A stretch of 64,000 nt of DNA from Candidatus Gastranaerophilales bacterium (GCA_944322745.1 CALUPV010000007.1:1-64000), one strand, 5' to 3'. Positions 7,670 to 16,842 are shown, counted from the first letter of the stretch. The notes: a model not told the origin generated them from the letters alone. Made by a program: numbers and translations.

Positions 7670-8305
7670 ATGCTGGATATTGATTTATTTGAAAAAATTA
7701 GTGATAACAGTGTCTTAGAACTTTTAAAATGTATTGGTATAAAAACAAAAGTTTTCCGTAAAAATGCTTATATATTAAAAAATTCATCCAAAATTGATTA
7801 TTTGGGGGTAATTTTAGGCGGCAGTGCAGTTATTCAAAAAACTGATACACTTGGGAATATAACTATAGTTGAAAAATTAAAAATAAATGATATCTTTGGT
7901 CATAATATAGTATGTTGCGGTTTAGATAAAAGTCCTGTTGATATTATTGCAGAAAATGAGTGTGAGGTTTTATTTTTACCTTTTGAGAAAGTTATTACCC
8001 CTTGTGAAAAACTTTGCCATTATCATTTGCAATTAATAAAAAATGTAATGAAGATGATTTCAAAAAGAAATTCTCTTTTAAATGATAAAATTGATATTAT
8101 TGCTCAAAAAACCACTCGTGATAAAATTTTGGCATTATTAGAAACATTCAGGAATGGAGAAAAGGTTTTTTCAATTCCATATTCACGAGAAGAAATGGCA
8201 AAATTTTTATGTGTAGATAGAAGCGCAATGTCGAGAGAACTATGTAAAATGCGAGATGAAGGAATATTGAGGTTTAATAAAAATCATTTTGAACTGCTTA
8301 AATAA
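7670..8305 (+). CDS. Crp/Fnr-family transcription regulator
   Basis: The 211-residue length is typical. The N-terminal half is a cyclic-nucleotide-binding-like beta roll (LGVILGGSAVIQKTD, KLKINDIFGHNIVCCG). A long dimer helix follows near residues 120-145. The C-terminal winged helix has the recognition motif YSREEMAKFLCVDRSAMSRE. Cysteines (CCG, CEV, CEKLC) are present, but no clear FNR-type iron-sulfur set is seen, so the signal is unknown. It is translated right after the secreted protein at 6535, perhaps as an adjacent regulator. Confidence 0.88.
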   Translation: MLDIDLFEKISDNSVLELLKCIGIKTKVFRKNAYILKNSSKIDYLGVILGGSAVIQKTDTLGNITIVEKLKINDIFGHNIVCCGLDKSPVDIIAENECEVLFLPFEKVITPCEKLCHYHLQLIKNVMKMISKRNSLLNDKIDIIAQKTTRDKILALLETFRNGEKVFSIPYSREEMAKFLCVDRSAMSRELCKMRDEGILRFNKNHFELLK

Positions 8306-8316
8306 AAGATGATTTA

Positions 8317-9582
8317 TTAATATAAATAATCAAATTCTAAGTGTCCGATTTTAACAATGTCACCTTCTTGCACGCCTGCTTCTTTCAACGCATCAAAAAC
8401 ACCCATTGCTTTTAAGATATTTTGAAATCTGTATAATTGTTCTGTATTTCTTCCGTCTGTAACATTTGCAAGTCTGAAAATTTTTCCGCCCTCAACTACA
8501 AATGTATGTTTATCAACTTTATAAACACTGTATGAACTGTCATCATTATCCATAGCACCGTCATCTTCTTCAACATCCACAACAATAACAGGTTTTGGTA
8601 TTTCATCAACTTTCTTTGATACAAAGTGCATAAATTCTGTTAAATTTTCTCTTGTCGCTGCTGAAATTAAAAATACGTCGTCAGATAATTTTTTAAATTC
8701 TTGTATATAATGTTGTCTTGTTTCTTCATCAACAGAATCAATCTTGTTTAAAGCAACTATTTGGTAAACAGAGGCTAATTGTTCAGAGTGCTTTTTTAGT
8801 TCTTCATTGATGATTTTATAATTTTTTATAGGATCCTCTTCTGTTAAATCAACTAAATGTATTAAGAAACGGCATCTTTCAACGTGTCTTAAAAATTCGT
8901 GCCCCAGTCCTATACCTTCTGAAGCACCTTCTATAAGCCCCGGGATATCTGCAATAACATAACCATCCCCGCTGTCTTTCTTGACTACGCCCAAGTGTGG
9001 AACTAATGTAGTAAACGGATAATCTGCAATTTTAGGTTTGGCACTGCTTACTGAACTTATTAATGTCGATTTTCCTGCATTTGGCATACCTAATAATCCA
9101 ACATCAGCTAATAATTTAAGTTCAAGTTCTAAAGTTCTTTCAATCCCGTTTTCTCCGGGTTCACAAAATTGAGGTGCTCTTTTTTGAGCTGTAGCAAAAC
9201 AAGCATTTCCTCTTCCGCCACGACCGCCTTGTGCTACCATTATTTTTTGTTCGTTTGTGTTTAAATCTGCTATTATTTTTCCTGTTGATACATCCTTTAC
9301 AACGGTACCAACGGGAACTTTTATATATAAATCTTTACCGCATTTACCGTGTTGAGTTTTTATATATCCGTTTTCACCGTTTTCTGCTTTAAAAACAGAT
9401 TGAAATTGGAAGTCCATTAATGTAGACATATCTTCCGTTGCAACAAGATATATATCTCCGCCCTTACCTCCGTTACCGCCTGCGGGACCTCCTTTATCTA
9501 CATATTTTTCCCTTCTCCAGGCGACTATACCATTGCCTCCTTTTCCTGAAAGGATTTTTATTCTTGTTTTATCTATAAACAT
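8317..9582 (-). CDS. obg: GTPase Obg/CgtA
   Basis: This essential ribosome-associated GTPase acts in 50S maturation and stress control. The protein is 421 residues. The Gly-rich Obg fold occupies residues 1-158 (KGGPAGGNGGKGGDIYL, GGRGGRGNACFATA). The G domain has G1 GMPNAGKST, G3 DIPGLIEGA and G4 NKID. The C-terminal OCT domain (YKVDKHTFVVEGGKIFRLAN) ends GHLEFDYLY. It lies 57 bases downstream of the alcohol dehydrogenase on the same strand and may be read from the same transcript. Confidence 0.96.
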   Translation of the reverse strand: MFIDKTRIKILSGKGGNGIVAWRREKYVDKGGPAGGNGGKGGDIYLVATEDMSTLMDFQFQSVFKAENGENGYIKTQHGKCGKDLYIKVPVGTVVKDVSTGKIIADLNTNEQKIMVAQGGRGGRGNACFATAQKRAPQFCEPGENGIERTLELELKLLADVGLLGMPNAGKSTLISSVSSAKPKIADYPFTTLVPHLGVVKKDSGDGYVIADIPGLIEGASEGIGLGHEFLRHVERCRFLIHLVDLTEEDPIKNYKIINEELKKHSEQLASVYQIVALNKIDSVDEETRQHYIQEFKKLSDDVFLISAATRENLTEFMHFVSKKVDEIPKPVIVVDVEEDDGAMDNDDSSYSVYKVDKHTFVVEGGKIFRLANVTDGRNTEQLYRFQNILKAMGVFDALKEAGVQEGDIVKIGHLEFDYLY

Positions 9583-9639
9583 ACCATTTCTTTCTTTAAG
9601 TACGTTTTATTATAAAACAAACAAAATGATTTTATATTT

Positions 9640-10782
9640 TTAAACGGCAAGTTCGTAAATTGATTTAACATCTTTCTTGCTGAGGTTTGTACCTCTATGT
9701 TCTCCGCCCTTCATTGCCAACTTTGTAAGTTCTTCTATATCAGGTTCATCAATACCGGCTTTTTTAAATGAAGTAGGTGCGCCTATTTTTTCAAGAAAGT
9801 CTTCAAACATTTTTATTCCGTTATCAACATCTTCTTCATTGAATATTGCTTTAAAAAATTTAGATAATCTTTCTTTCTTCTGAATTTTAAAGTATCTCAT
9901 CCAAGCAGGCATTAATATTGCAAGCCCTGCACCATGAGCAATACCATATATTGCACTTATCGGGTGTTCCATTTGATGGTTATTTAAATAAAACTTTCCT
10001 GCTCCGCAATGATTTAAGCCGTTCCACGCCATTGTTGCAGTCCACATTAAATTTGAGCGTGCATCAAGATTTTTAGAATCTTTTAGTAAAACTTCATTTG
10101 AAGCTATTACACTCTTTACAAGGTTTTCAACATAGCCGTCCAAAAATGGTGTGAAGTCGTTCTCTCTTGTAAAATATGCTTCAACGGAATGTGCGATAAT
10201 ATCAGTTGATGTATATGCTGTTTGTTCTTTTGATACTGTCAATGTAAGTTCAGGATCAAGTATTGATGTAACAGGATATAAGTGCTCATCGCCCCAACCG
10301 AATTTATCATATGTTTCTTCATTTGTTAAAACTAAACCACAATTCATTTCTGAACCCGTAGCGGGAATTGTCAGTACTGTAAATATAGGAAGGGCTTTTT
10401 CTACTTTAACCTCTCTTAATATAAATTCCCAAATATCATTTTCACTTACTGCGCCTATTGAAATAGCTTTACTTTCATCTATAACGCTTCCGCCTCCAAC
10501 CGCTAATATTGCATCAACATTGTATTTTTTTGCTATTTCTGCGCCTTTTCTGGCATGAGATAATAAAGGATTTGATTGTATTCCGGAGTATTCTATATAT
10601 TCAATATCATTAGCATCTAAGGAATCTATAATTTTTTCATAAATTCCGTTCTGTTTAATGCTTGATTTCCCATATGTAAATAAAACTTTTTTTGCATATG
10701 GTTTTATTTCTTTACCTATTTCCTTTAAAGCTCCCTTACCGAATATTATTTTTGTCGGATTTTTATAAGTAAAATTTTTCAT
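9640..10782 (-). CDS. Iron-containing alcohol dehydrogenase (butanol dehydrogenase type)
   Basis: This group-III alcohol dehydrogenase reduces aldehydes with NAD(P)H in fermentation. The chosen start MKNFTYKNPTKIIFGKGA gives 380 residues and matches the family. A longer reading from 10830 would run inside the upstream gene. The NAD(P) loop is AVGGGSVIDESKAI. Metal ligands sit in TDIIAHSVEAYF, HPISAIYGIAHGAGLAILMPAW and GGEHRG. The ATG shares one base with the stop codon of the upstream C_GCAxxG gene, so they are translationally coupled. Confidence 0.93.
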   Translation of the reverse strand: MKNFTYKNPTKIIFGKGALKEIGKEIKPYAKKVLFTYGKSSIKQNGIYEKIIDSLDANDIEYIEYSGIQSNPLLSHARKGAEIAKKYNVDAILAVGGGSVIDESKAISIGAVSENDIWEFILREVKVEKALPIFTVLTIPATGSEMNCGLVLTNEETYDKFGWGDEHLYPVTSILDPELTLTVSKEQTAYTSTDIIAHSVEAYFTRENDFTPFLDGYVENLVKSVIASNEVLLKDSKNLDARSNLMWTATMAWNGLNHCGAGKFYLNNHQMEHPISAIYGIAHGAGLAILMPAWMRYFKIQKKERLSKFFKAIFNEEDVDNGIKMFEDFLEKIGAPTSFKKAGIDEPDIEELTKLAMKGGEHRGTNLSKKDVKSIYELAV

Positions 10783-11189
10783 TATACTTTCACCAAATTT
10801 TCTTTTAATATTTCTTCCAAAATAATACAACTATCTTGTACCATCTTGCAGCAATTATCACGTCTCTCGCTTGAATGGAAATCATATCCTGCAGATAAAA
10901 CCTTACAGCAGTTTACTTTATATTTTTCTGCAAATTTTTCATTAAATTGTTTAGCTAATGCTCTTGCTTTTTTTCCGTCTCGTTCTTCATTTTTGCCAAA
11001 CATTGAACCAATTATAATTTGTGAACCAGCTACAGCACCACATAAGCATCTTATTCCCATTCCTCCTGAAAATGGTGTTGCTACGCTTAAAAGTTCTTTT
11101 GGCGCATATCCTTTATCAATTGCTGCTTGGACTACAGATTCAGAACAAGAATATCCTTCTTTGAAATATTTTATGGCTTTATCTTTCAT
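10782..11189 (-). CDS. C_GCAxxG_C_C family protein
   Basis: This 135-residue cysteine-rich protein belongs to a family common in anaerobes, thought to be redox- or metal-linked but of unknown reaction. Visible features are YSCSESVVQAA, GGMGIRCLCGAVAGSQIIIG and later pairs VNCCKV, DNCCKMV and DSC. I chose the ATG at 11189 because GGAGG sits eight bases before it. A longer start at 11204 would use a TTG that overlaps this site. Coupling to the downstream alcohol dehydrogenase suggests a role in fermentation redox balance. Confidence 0.87.
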   Translation of the reverse strand: MKDKAIKYFKEGYSCSESVVQAAIDKGYAPKELLSVATPFSGGMGIRCLCGAVAGSQIIIGSMFGKNEERDGKKARALAKQFNEKFAEKYKVNCCKVLSAGYDFHSSERRDNCCKMVQDSCIILEEILKENLVKV

Positions 11190-11253
11190 ACAAAAATCCT
11201 CCAATTTCTAAACTTATTATACTCTTTTTTCTTAATAAAGTCGTTATCAGCCC

Positions 11254-11282
11254 TTGAAAAAAACATGAAAATATGTTACAAT
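11254..11282 (+). promoter_or_regulatory. Promoter of the phosphodiester-glycosidase-like gene
   Basis: TTGAAA (11254-11259) and TACAAT (11277-11282) are 17 bases apart. The start codon at 11305 lies about 15 bases after the expected transcription start, with AAGGAA between. Confidence 0.7.
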
Positions 11283-11304
11283 TGTAGTATAAGGAACATT
11301 AATA

Positions 11305-12549
11305 ATGTACGCAGAAGCACTGGCAGAACGAAGAATATTTTGTTCCGAGAAAATGGTCTTGAAGCTTGGTTTGGTAATAATGGCGCTAGCTGTTTTCTCC
11401 GGAAATAATATGCCGATAGATGCGTATGAAGCGAGAACTATTTTAAAAGGATATATTCAAGAGAATACTATGTATAAAGAGCAATCAAATGATGCTCTTT
11501 TTTTATTGCAAAAAAAGTGGGATGAAGATTTAAAAGAAAAATATCCTAATCAAAAAATTACTAAGGTGGATGACGGGGTTGTTTATATTCCGATTGTTAA
11601 ATATATTAATTCAAGAAGAGTAAAGATTAATGTTGCAGAAATAAATCGAAATATTAATAAAAATATAGAAATTATTCCTCAAATGAGTTCAGAGAAAATG
11701 CATTCAAGAGCTAAAATAAATAATATTGCAATGTTAAATGATGCAATATTAGCAGTAAATGGTACTTATTTTAAACAAGATACCGGAACCCCTCTTGGTG
11801 CTTTGGTTATAGGTAAAGAAATAATTTCAGGACCAATTTATGAAAGAGTTGGATTGGGAATTGGTAAGAAATCTTTCAAAACTTCAAGAATATCATTTAT
11901 TGGAGAACTTAAAACTAAAGATAAGATAATAAAGATAGATAACATAAATCAACCAAGAATGCTGTCTTCTAATGTTCTTATTTATACATCCAAATGGGGA
12001 GAAAAATCACCTAAAACAAAAAATCCATCAATACATGTTGCTATAAAGAATAATGTTGTACTTGCAAAATCTTTTAACCCTGTTTATATACCTGCTGATG
12101 GCTTTGTTATTTCAGGACCAAAAGATGTTTTATCAAACATAAAGACAGGAGATAAAGTAAAAATAGATTATTCACTTTCTCCTAAACTTAAAAATATAGA
12201 ACATATAATAAGCGGTGGTCCTTATTTAATGAAGGATGGAGAAATATTTTTAGATGTAACAAGTCAGAAACTAAATGCAATATCAGGTAGAAACCCAAGA
12301 ACTGCTGTGGGATATACAAAAGATAATGTATTATTGATGGTTACTGTGGACGGAAGAAAAGAAGGAAGTTCAGGAGTGACTTTAAAAGAACTTGCTAATT
12401 TAATGAAGGAATTCGGATGCTATGAGGCTATTAACTTAGATGGGGGCAGCTCTACAGTTATGTATGTTGATGGGAAAATATATACAGGTAGTAATATAAA
12501 GTCATCTGTAGCTATAAATAATGCATTAGTTGTAAGAAAGAAAGTATAA
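11305..12549 (+). CDS. Exported phosphodiester glycosidase (NAGPA) domain protein
   Basis: The 414-residue protein has a hydrophobic export segment (LKLGLVIMALAVFSGNNM, about residues 19-36) after a basic stretch. The C-terminal 230 residues carry the NAGPA/DUF2233 pattern: AVNGTYFKQDTGTPLGALV, ISGGPYLMKDGE, GRNPRTAVGYT and, near the end, EAINLDGGSSTVMYVDG. Family members cut phosphodiester-linked sugars or act on cell-surface glycans, so an envelope polysaccharide substrate is likely but unproven. A start at residue 17 (MVLKLG) is possible. The ATG at 11305 fits the promoter and AAGGA. Confidence 0.87.
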   Translation: MYAEALAERRIFCSEKMVLKLGLVIMALAVFSGNNMPIDAYEARTILKGYIQENTMYKEQSNDALFLLQKKWDEDLKEKYPNQKITKVDDGVVYIPIVKYINSRRVKINVAEINRNINKNIEIIPQMSSEKMHSRAKINNIAMLNDAILAVNGTYFKQDTGTPLGALVIGKEIISGPIYERVGLGIGKKSFKTSRISFIGELKTKDKIIKIDNINQPRMLSSNVLIYTSKWGEKSPKTKNPSIHVAIKNNVVLAKSFNPVYIPADGFVISGPKDVLSNIKTGDKVKIDYSLSPKLKNIEHIISGGPYLMKDGEIFLDVTSQKLNAISGRNPRTAVGYTKDNVLLMVTVDGRKEGSSGVTLKELANLMKEFGCYEAINLDGGSSTVMYVDGKIYTGSNIKSSVAINNALVVRKKV

Positions 12550-12630
12550 AAATTATTTTGTTTTGATGAACTCAAAATTATATTTATAATGTTTATGTTT
12601 CTTAAATAAAGAATTTCTAAAAAATATTTT

Positions 12631-12649
12631 ATACTACAAAAAGTAGTAT
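12631..12649. other. Perfect 7-bp inverted repeat upstream of the second prepilin
   Basis: atactac and gtagtat flank five A's. No T run follows, so it may be an operator rather than a terminator. It is about 45 bases before the prepilin promoter. Confidence 0.4.
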
Positions 12650-12694
12650 TATGTCTAAAATATATTTTATGAAGGTTAATATTTTATGCGATAC

Positions 12695-12724
12695 TTGCAA
12701 TGTTCAAATAAGAAATGATATTAT
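12695..12724 (+). promoter_or_regulatory. Promoter of the second prepilin gene
   Basis: TTGCAA (12695-12700) and TATTAT (12719-12724) are 18 bases apart. GGAG precedes the ATG by about nine bases. Confidence 0.5.
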
Positions 12725-12751
12725 CGTATAGTATTTAAGTGGAGTGTATAA

Positions 12752-13585
12752 ATGAGAAAAATTGCTTTTACATTATCAGAAGTTCTTATAACTTTGGTTA
12801 TAATAGGAATTATTGCAGCAATTACTATTCCTACTTTGATGAATAATACAAATGGGCAAGAATATAGAAGTGCTTTAAAAAAGGCTATTTCGCAATTAAA
12901 TCAGGCATTGGTTCTTAATTATGCTTTGACTGGTTTATCTTCTCATGATTATACTTCTGCAGAGTTGATTGTAAATGAAATTTTTTCAAAACGTATGAAT
13001 GTTATAGATGGTGAGTCTCAATTTACATCATCTGATTGTGATGGAACCGTTTTTACAACAGATGATGGTATGATTTTTTGTGTTAATAATTATTCTTCTG
13101 CATATAGTGATGTAAAGGGAGTGTCCTGTGATATATATAATATGACTCCTTGTGTTCAATCAGACGGACCAAATTTATGGATAGATGTTAATGGGGTTAG
13201 AAACCCGAATAAAGCGACTACATCATATCAAAGACCAAGAGATATTTATCAAGCTCAAATATATTCACAAAAAGTTATTCCTTATGGTGAGCCTACACAG
13301 CAAATTATGTATGATAAGGTTTTATCTTTAGGCAATAATAATTCTGGCTCTGATCAAAGTTCAGACGGTGATGAAGGGAATCAACCGACATCTCCGCCAT
13401 CATCAGATGATGATGAACCCATAGTACCGCCTGATTATGATGGTGAACTACCAAATATTGATGATGATTCTGATGTACCGGATGAAGACAGTCCTTGGTA
13501 TGATCAATGGGATCCTAGTAAATGGCCAAGTTGGAGAGATTTTCTTAATTGGATAAGAGATTTTATATTAGGTTTAATTACATAG
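12752..13585 (+). CDS. Type IV prepilin-like protein with acidic tail
   Basis: The 277-residue product is a paralogue of the protein at 3414-4037: the shared parts include PTLMNNTN, QEYRSALKKAIS, LNQAL and RPRDIYQA. The signal is MRKIA before FTLSEVLITLVIIG. The residue before the cut is Ala where prepilins usually have Gly, while Glu5 is kept. After about residue 195 comes a long Asp/Ser/Pro linker absent from the first copy, then an aromatic and hydrophobic end (WDPSKWPSWRDFLNW, FILGLIT). The tail may alter surface display or anchoring, which is inference. Confidence 0.85.
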   Translation: MRKIAFTLSEVLITLVIIGIIAAITIPTLMNNTNGQEYRSALKKAISQLNQALVLNYALTGLSSHDYTSAELIVNEIFSKRMNVIDGESQFTSSDCDGTVFTTDDGMIFCVNNYSSAYSDVKGVSCDIYNMTPCVQSDGPNLWIDVNGVRNPNKATTSYQRPRDIYQAQIYSQKVIPYGEPTQQIMYDKVLSLGNNNSGSDQSSDGDEGNQPTSPPSSDDDEPIVPPDYDGELPNIDDDSDVPDEDSPWYDQWDPSKWPSWRDFLNWIRDFILGLIT

Positions 13586-13595
13586 ATGTTGTTTA

Positions 13596-14087
13596 CTAAT
13601 AAAAATTAGCTTCTTTATATTTTCTATATTCAGATATACTTGCATAGAAATCAGGCCACCATACCCGAATTAATCCGTCTATAATTCCTACGTCATCATA
13701 GTAATTAGCTTCGCCACGAGGATTTAAGTATTTAGAATTAAAGGTTGAATCCATCATTGGAGTCATAGGTGTTCCTCTTAATGCAACTCTCGAACTTTCA
13801 AGTTTAAGAGAGTTTATTCTTTGGGTTGGAGTTCCTTTTTGTATTTCATTGAACAAGTCCAGTTCAAGTCTTTCTATTCTGTCTATTGTATTTTCGCTGT
13901 CAAAAGAGTTACTGTATATTCTTTTTTCAATTGTATTAAGCGCACGAAATTGTTGAGGCGTTAAGTTAACTAATCTTGAATTATCTGCTGTATTTTCATA
14001 TTCAAAAGCGAATGTTGTATTAACAGCAAAATATGAAATAATAATCCAGATAAATATAATAGGCAGAAATTTCGGCTGTTTGCCCAT
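13596..14087 (-). CDS. Secreted hypothetical protein
   Basis: The 163-residue protein has an N-terminal signal or anchor (FLPIIFIWIIISYFAVNTTF, cut possible after FAF). The mature part has ALNTIEKRIYSNSF and then IDRIERLELDLFNEIQKG, a repeated helical pattern like those in secreted cyanobacterial-lineage proteins. It ends in an aromatic segment (LIRVWWPDFYASI). I chose the ATG at 14087 because GGGAAG lies seven bases upstream; the alternative GTG at 14093 is too close to it. The function is unknown. Confidence 0.65.
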   Translation of the reverse strand: MGKQPKFLPIIFIWIIISYFAVNTTFAFEYENTADNSRLVNLTPQQFRALNTIEKRIYSNSFDSENTIDRIERLELDLFNEIQKGTPTQRINSLKLESSRVALRGTPMTPMMDSTFNSKYLNPRGEANYYDDVGIIDGLIRVWWPDFYASISEYRKYKEANFY

Positions 14088-14098
14088 AAACACACTTC

Positions 14099-14152
14099 CC
14101 GTAAACTATAGAATACATTTTTATGTATTTTTATTAGTTTACGGTTTTTTTT
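14099..14152 (+). terminator. Orphan plus-strand terminator
   Basis: ccgtaaacta (14099-14108) and tagtttacgg (14135-14144) form a 10-bp stem enclosing a second hairpin (atacat 14113-14118, atgtat 14123-14128), then eight T's. Neighbouring genes are on the minus strand, so it would stop read-through from the second prepilin gene or an antisense RNA. Confidence 0.75.
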
Positions 14153-14216
14153 TATACATAAAACTATGCGATTGTTTATGCCGAATGATTATATCTTATT
14201 GTATTTAAATAAGATA

Positions 14217-14705
14217 TTATTCTTGAATTGTAATGGAGTTTTTTCCGCCTTCTTTTATCTCAATAACAATTTCACCAGTTTCGCTGTCTTGGGCTGCAAC
14301 TATTGCAACAGCGGAATAAAAACCTTTATCTTGATAATATTTCATAATACTTTTTCTGATAGCAGAGATATTTTCCGGAGACATAGGCATATTTATTTTA
14401 TCAGAAACCGCATTTAGTAAATCTTGTGACGGAATGGAATTATTATTCACAAATGTAATAGATTTAATATTAGAATTTATAATTTTATTTGTTTGTTCTT
14501 GTATTGCTTGCTGTTGTTGGGGTGTCTTTTTATTTGTTGTAATTATTGCACTTCTATTTTTAGCTCGAGTAATGGCTTCGTGTGTTCTTAAGTCTCTCAT
14601 ATATTGGCTGTTTACTGCACCTGCATCGTAACCGCCAAAGGCTGAAGCTAAAGATATATTTGATGTAAAAATGAATAGAGTAAATAATACAAATATTTTT
14701 TTCAT
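14217..14705 (-). CDS. Secreted stand-alone POTRA-like protein
   Basis: The 162-residue protein has a Sec signal (MKKIFVLFTLFIFTSNISL, cut near ASA), a Gln/Asn/Lys-rich helical linker, and one C-terminal domain (about residues 85-155) with POTRA order: IKSITFVNNNSI, LLNAVSDKINMPMS, ISAIRKSIMKYYQDKGF, AIVAAQDSETG and IVIEIKEG. POTRA domains normally sit in front of an outer-membrane barrel such as BamA or TpsB, and none follows here. I chose the ATG at 14705, preceded by AGAGG; the longer frame from 14762 lacks this. Confidence 0.72.
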   Translation of the reverse strand: MKKIFVLFTLFIFTSNISLASAFGGYDAGAVNSQYMRDLRTHEAITRAKNRSAIITTNKKTPQQQQAIQEQTNKIINSNIKSITFVNNNSIPSQDLLNAVSDKINMPMSPENISAIRKSIMKYYQDKGFYSAVAIVAAQDSETGEIVIEIKEGGKNSITIQE

Positions 14706-14805
14706 ATGTACCTCTTTTATACATGTGTATAAGATTATTATACCACATATGTATATAATCATATTGGCTAATTTTTGAAAAACTCCTCTAAATTGTCTAT
14801 TTAAC

Positions 14806-14832
14806 TTGAAAGAAATATATTTATGTTATAAT
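14806..14832 (+). promoter_or_regulatory. Promoter of tig
   Basis: TATAAT at 14827-14832 with TTGAAA at 14806-14811; the spacer is short (15-16 bases, depending on the alignment of the -35). The leader is about 70 bases. Confidence 0.5.
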
Positions 14833-14908
14833 CTAACATAGTTGGATAGTTATTTTATCCATATAGGGCATGTGTAAAATCAATGTAGAACAGAAAAGGT
14901 GATATAAA

Positions 14909-16207
14909 ATGACAGTAACAATTGAAAAGTTAGCAAACAATGAAGTTAAATTAAATATTGAAGTAGAACCAGCGGTTACTTCTTTTGAATATGATAAAGC
15001 TTGCAAGAAGCTTGCTAAAAGAGTTAATGTTCCGGGTTTTAGACAAGGTAAGGCTCCAAAAAATATTTTGGAAAAATATGTTGGTATTGCTGCGCTTGAG
15101 AGAGAAGTTTTAGATAGTGTCCTTCCTACGATATTTGAAAATACTATAGAAGAAAATAAATTTGATTTGGTTTCTGCTCCTGCAATTGAATCTTTTGAAT
15201 TTGCAGAAGATAAAACTTTAAAAGTTGTTGCTAAATTTGAATTGAAGCCGGAAGTTAAGTTAGAAGAATATAAAGGTATGGCAGTTGAAGTTGAAGAATA
15301 TAAAAAAGCTAATGATGCAATAGATAAGGAACTTAAAAATTTAGCAGACAGATTTTCAACATTGAAAGATATTACTGATAGGAAAACCATTGGAACTGAT
15401 TTGGTAAATATTGACTTCTTAGGTTATGTGGAAGGCGAAGAAATTAAAGGCGGTTCAGCAAAAAATTATGTTTTAGATTTAGGTCATTCTAATTTTATTG
15501 CAGGTTTTGCAGAACAATTAGTTGATCATTCAATTGGTGAAGAATTCAAAATTAATGTTACATTCCCATCTGAATATCATGATGAAAAATTAAAAGGGAA
15601 GCCGGCTGAATTTAATATAAAAATAAACTCAATAAAAGAAAAAGTTCTTCATGAAATAAATGATGAATTGGCTAAAAAAGTAAATCCTAAATTTGAAACT
15701 TTAGATGCTTTAAAAGAAGATATTCAAAAATATCTTGATAATAGTGAAAAAGTAGAAAATGAAAAGAGAATTGCTAATAAAATATTCGATACATTGCTTG
15801 AAAACACTCAAATAGATATTCAAGAAACAATGATTAACCGTGAAATTCAAGCTTTGATGGGTGAATTTAAGCAAAGAATTAATATGCAAGGCGGTAATTT
15901 TGATGAAATGCTTGAAAAAGAAGGACATCAAAAGATATATGAACAAATGAAAGAAGAAGCTGTTAAGAGAATTAAAACATCATTAATAGTTGGTAAGATT
16001 GCTCAAGAAGAGAAATTAACAGTTACATCTGAAGATATCCAGGAAAAAATTGGAGATTTAGCAAATATTTATCGTACAACTACAGAAAATATTGTTGCGG
16101 AAATTCAAAAGAATGTTAATTTATTGCATTCAATAAATCAACAAATTATAACAGAAAAAGTTACTCAGTTGTTAATTGATAATGCAAAGGTTAATTACAA
16201 AAAATAA
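14909..16207 (+). CDS. tig: Trigger factor, ribosome-associated chaperone
   Basis: Trigger factor binds the ribosome exit and folds new proteins. The 432-residue chain has the N-terminal ribosome-binding domain with NVPGFRQGKAPKNILEKYVG (the GFRxGxxP signature at about residue 42), a central FKBP-type prolyl isomerase domain (DLVNIDFLGYVEGEEIKGG, FIAGFAEQLVDHSIGEEF), and a long helical C-terminal part. AAAAGGTGATATAAA precedes the ATG. It heads the tig-clpP-clpX cluster, a conserved order. Confidence 0.96.
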   Translation: MTVTIEKLANNEVKLNIEVEPAVTSFEYDKACKKLAKRVNVPGFRQGKAPKNILEKYVGIAALEREVLDSVLPTIFENTIEENKFDLVSAPAIESFEFAEDKTLKVVAKFELKPEVKLEEYKGMAVEVEEYKKANDAIDKELKNLADRFSTLKDITDRKTIGTDLVNIDFLGYVEGEEIKGGSAKNYVLDLGHSNFIAGFAEQLVDHSIGEEFKINVTFPSEYHDEKLKGKPAEFNIKINSIKEKVLHEINDELAKKVNPKFETLDALKEDIQKYLDNSEKVENEKRIANKIFDTLLENTQIDIQETMINREIQALMGEFKQRINMQGGNFDEMLEKEGHQKIYEQMKEEAVKRIKTSLIVGKIAQEEKLTVTSEDIQEKIGDLANIYRTTTENIVAEIQKNVNLLHSINQQIITEKVTQLLIDNAKVNYKK

Positions 16208-16230
16208 TATCAGGTTAGAAAGGGAAGAAT

Positions 16231-16839
16231 ATGAGTTTTGTACCCGTAGTAATAGAACAATCAAGCAGAGGAGAAAGATCATTTGATATTTTCTCAAGGT
16301 TGTTGAGAGAAAGAATAATCTTTCTTGGTACTCCTATTGATGATATGGTAGCGAACTTAATAGTTGCACAGTTATTATTATTAGATAGTGAAAATCCGGA
16401 AAAAGATATTATGTTATATATCAATTCTCCTGGCGGTAGTGTAACTGCAGGTTTTGCAATATATGATACAATGCAGCATATTAGAGCAGATGTTTCTACT
16501 ATTTGCTTGGGGCAGGCTGCATCAATGGGTGCATTCTTGTTATCCTCAGGAACACCCGGAAAGAGGATGGCTTTACCTCACTCAAGAGTTTTGATACATC
16601 AACCTTTAGGCGGTGCACAAGGTCAAGCTACCGATATTGAAATTCAAGCAGCTGAAATTATTAGAATTAAGAAATCATTAAATGAAATTTTAGCTAAAAA
16701 TACAGGTCAATCTATTAAAAAGATTGAAAAAGATACAGACAGAGACTATATCATGACACCTGAAGAAGCATTAGAATATGGTATGATTGATAAAGTTGTA
16801 ACTGTTAATACACAACCAAAACCTAATCAGGAGATATAA
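16231..16839 (+). CDS. clpP: ATP-dependent Clp protease, proteolytic subunit
   Basis: ClpP forms the 14-subunit barrel that degrades proteins unfolded by ClpX. The 202-residue chain has the full Ser-His-Asp triad: Ser98 in [11 protein letters not shown], His123 in [12 protein letters not shown] and Asp172 in [11 protein letters not shown]. The oxyanion loop [11 protein letters not shown] is intact. The gene starts 23 bases after tig with GAAAGGGAAG and ends three bases before clpX, so the three are one unit. Confidence 0.97.
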   Translation: MSFVPVVIEQSSRGERSFDIFSRLLRERIIFLGTPIDDMVANLIVAQLLLLDSENPEKDIMLYINSPGGSVTAGFAIYDTMQHIRADVSTICLGQAASMGAFLLSSGTPGKRMALPHSRVLIHQPLGGAQGQATDIEIQAAEIIRIKKSLNEILAKNTGQSIKKIEKDTDRDYIMTPEEALEYGMIDKVVTVNTQPKPNQEI

Positions 16840-16842
16840 TTA

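Noticed and set aside
10783-10830. N-terminal extension of the alcohol dehydrogenase
   Set aside because: It would read inside the upstream C_GCAxxG gene. The ATG at 10782 gives the conserved family start.
14833-15390. 185-residue open frame on the minus strand
   Set aside because: It covers the tig promoter and N-terminal region in antisense. The composition is Ser/Leu-rich and no motif is seen.
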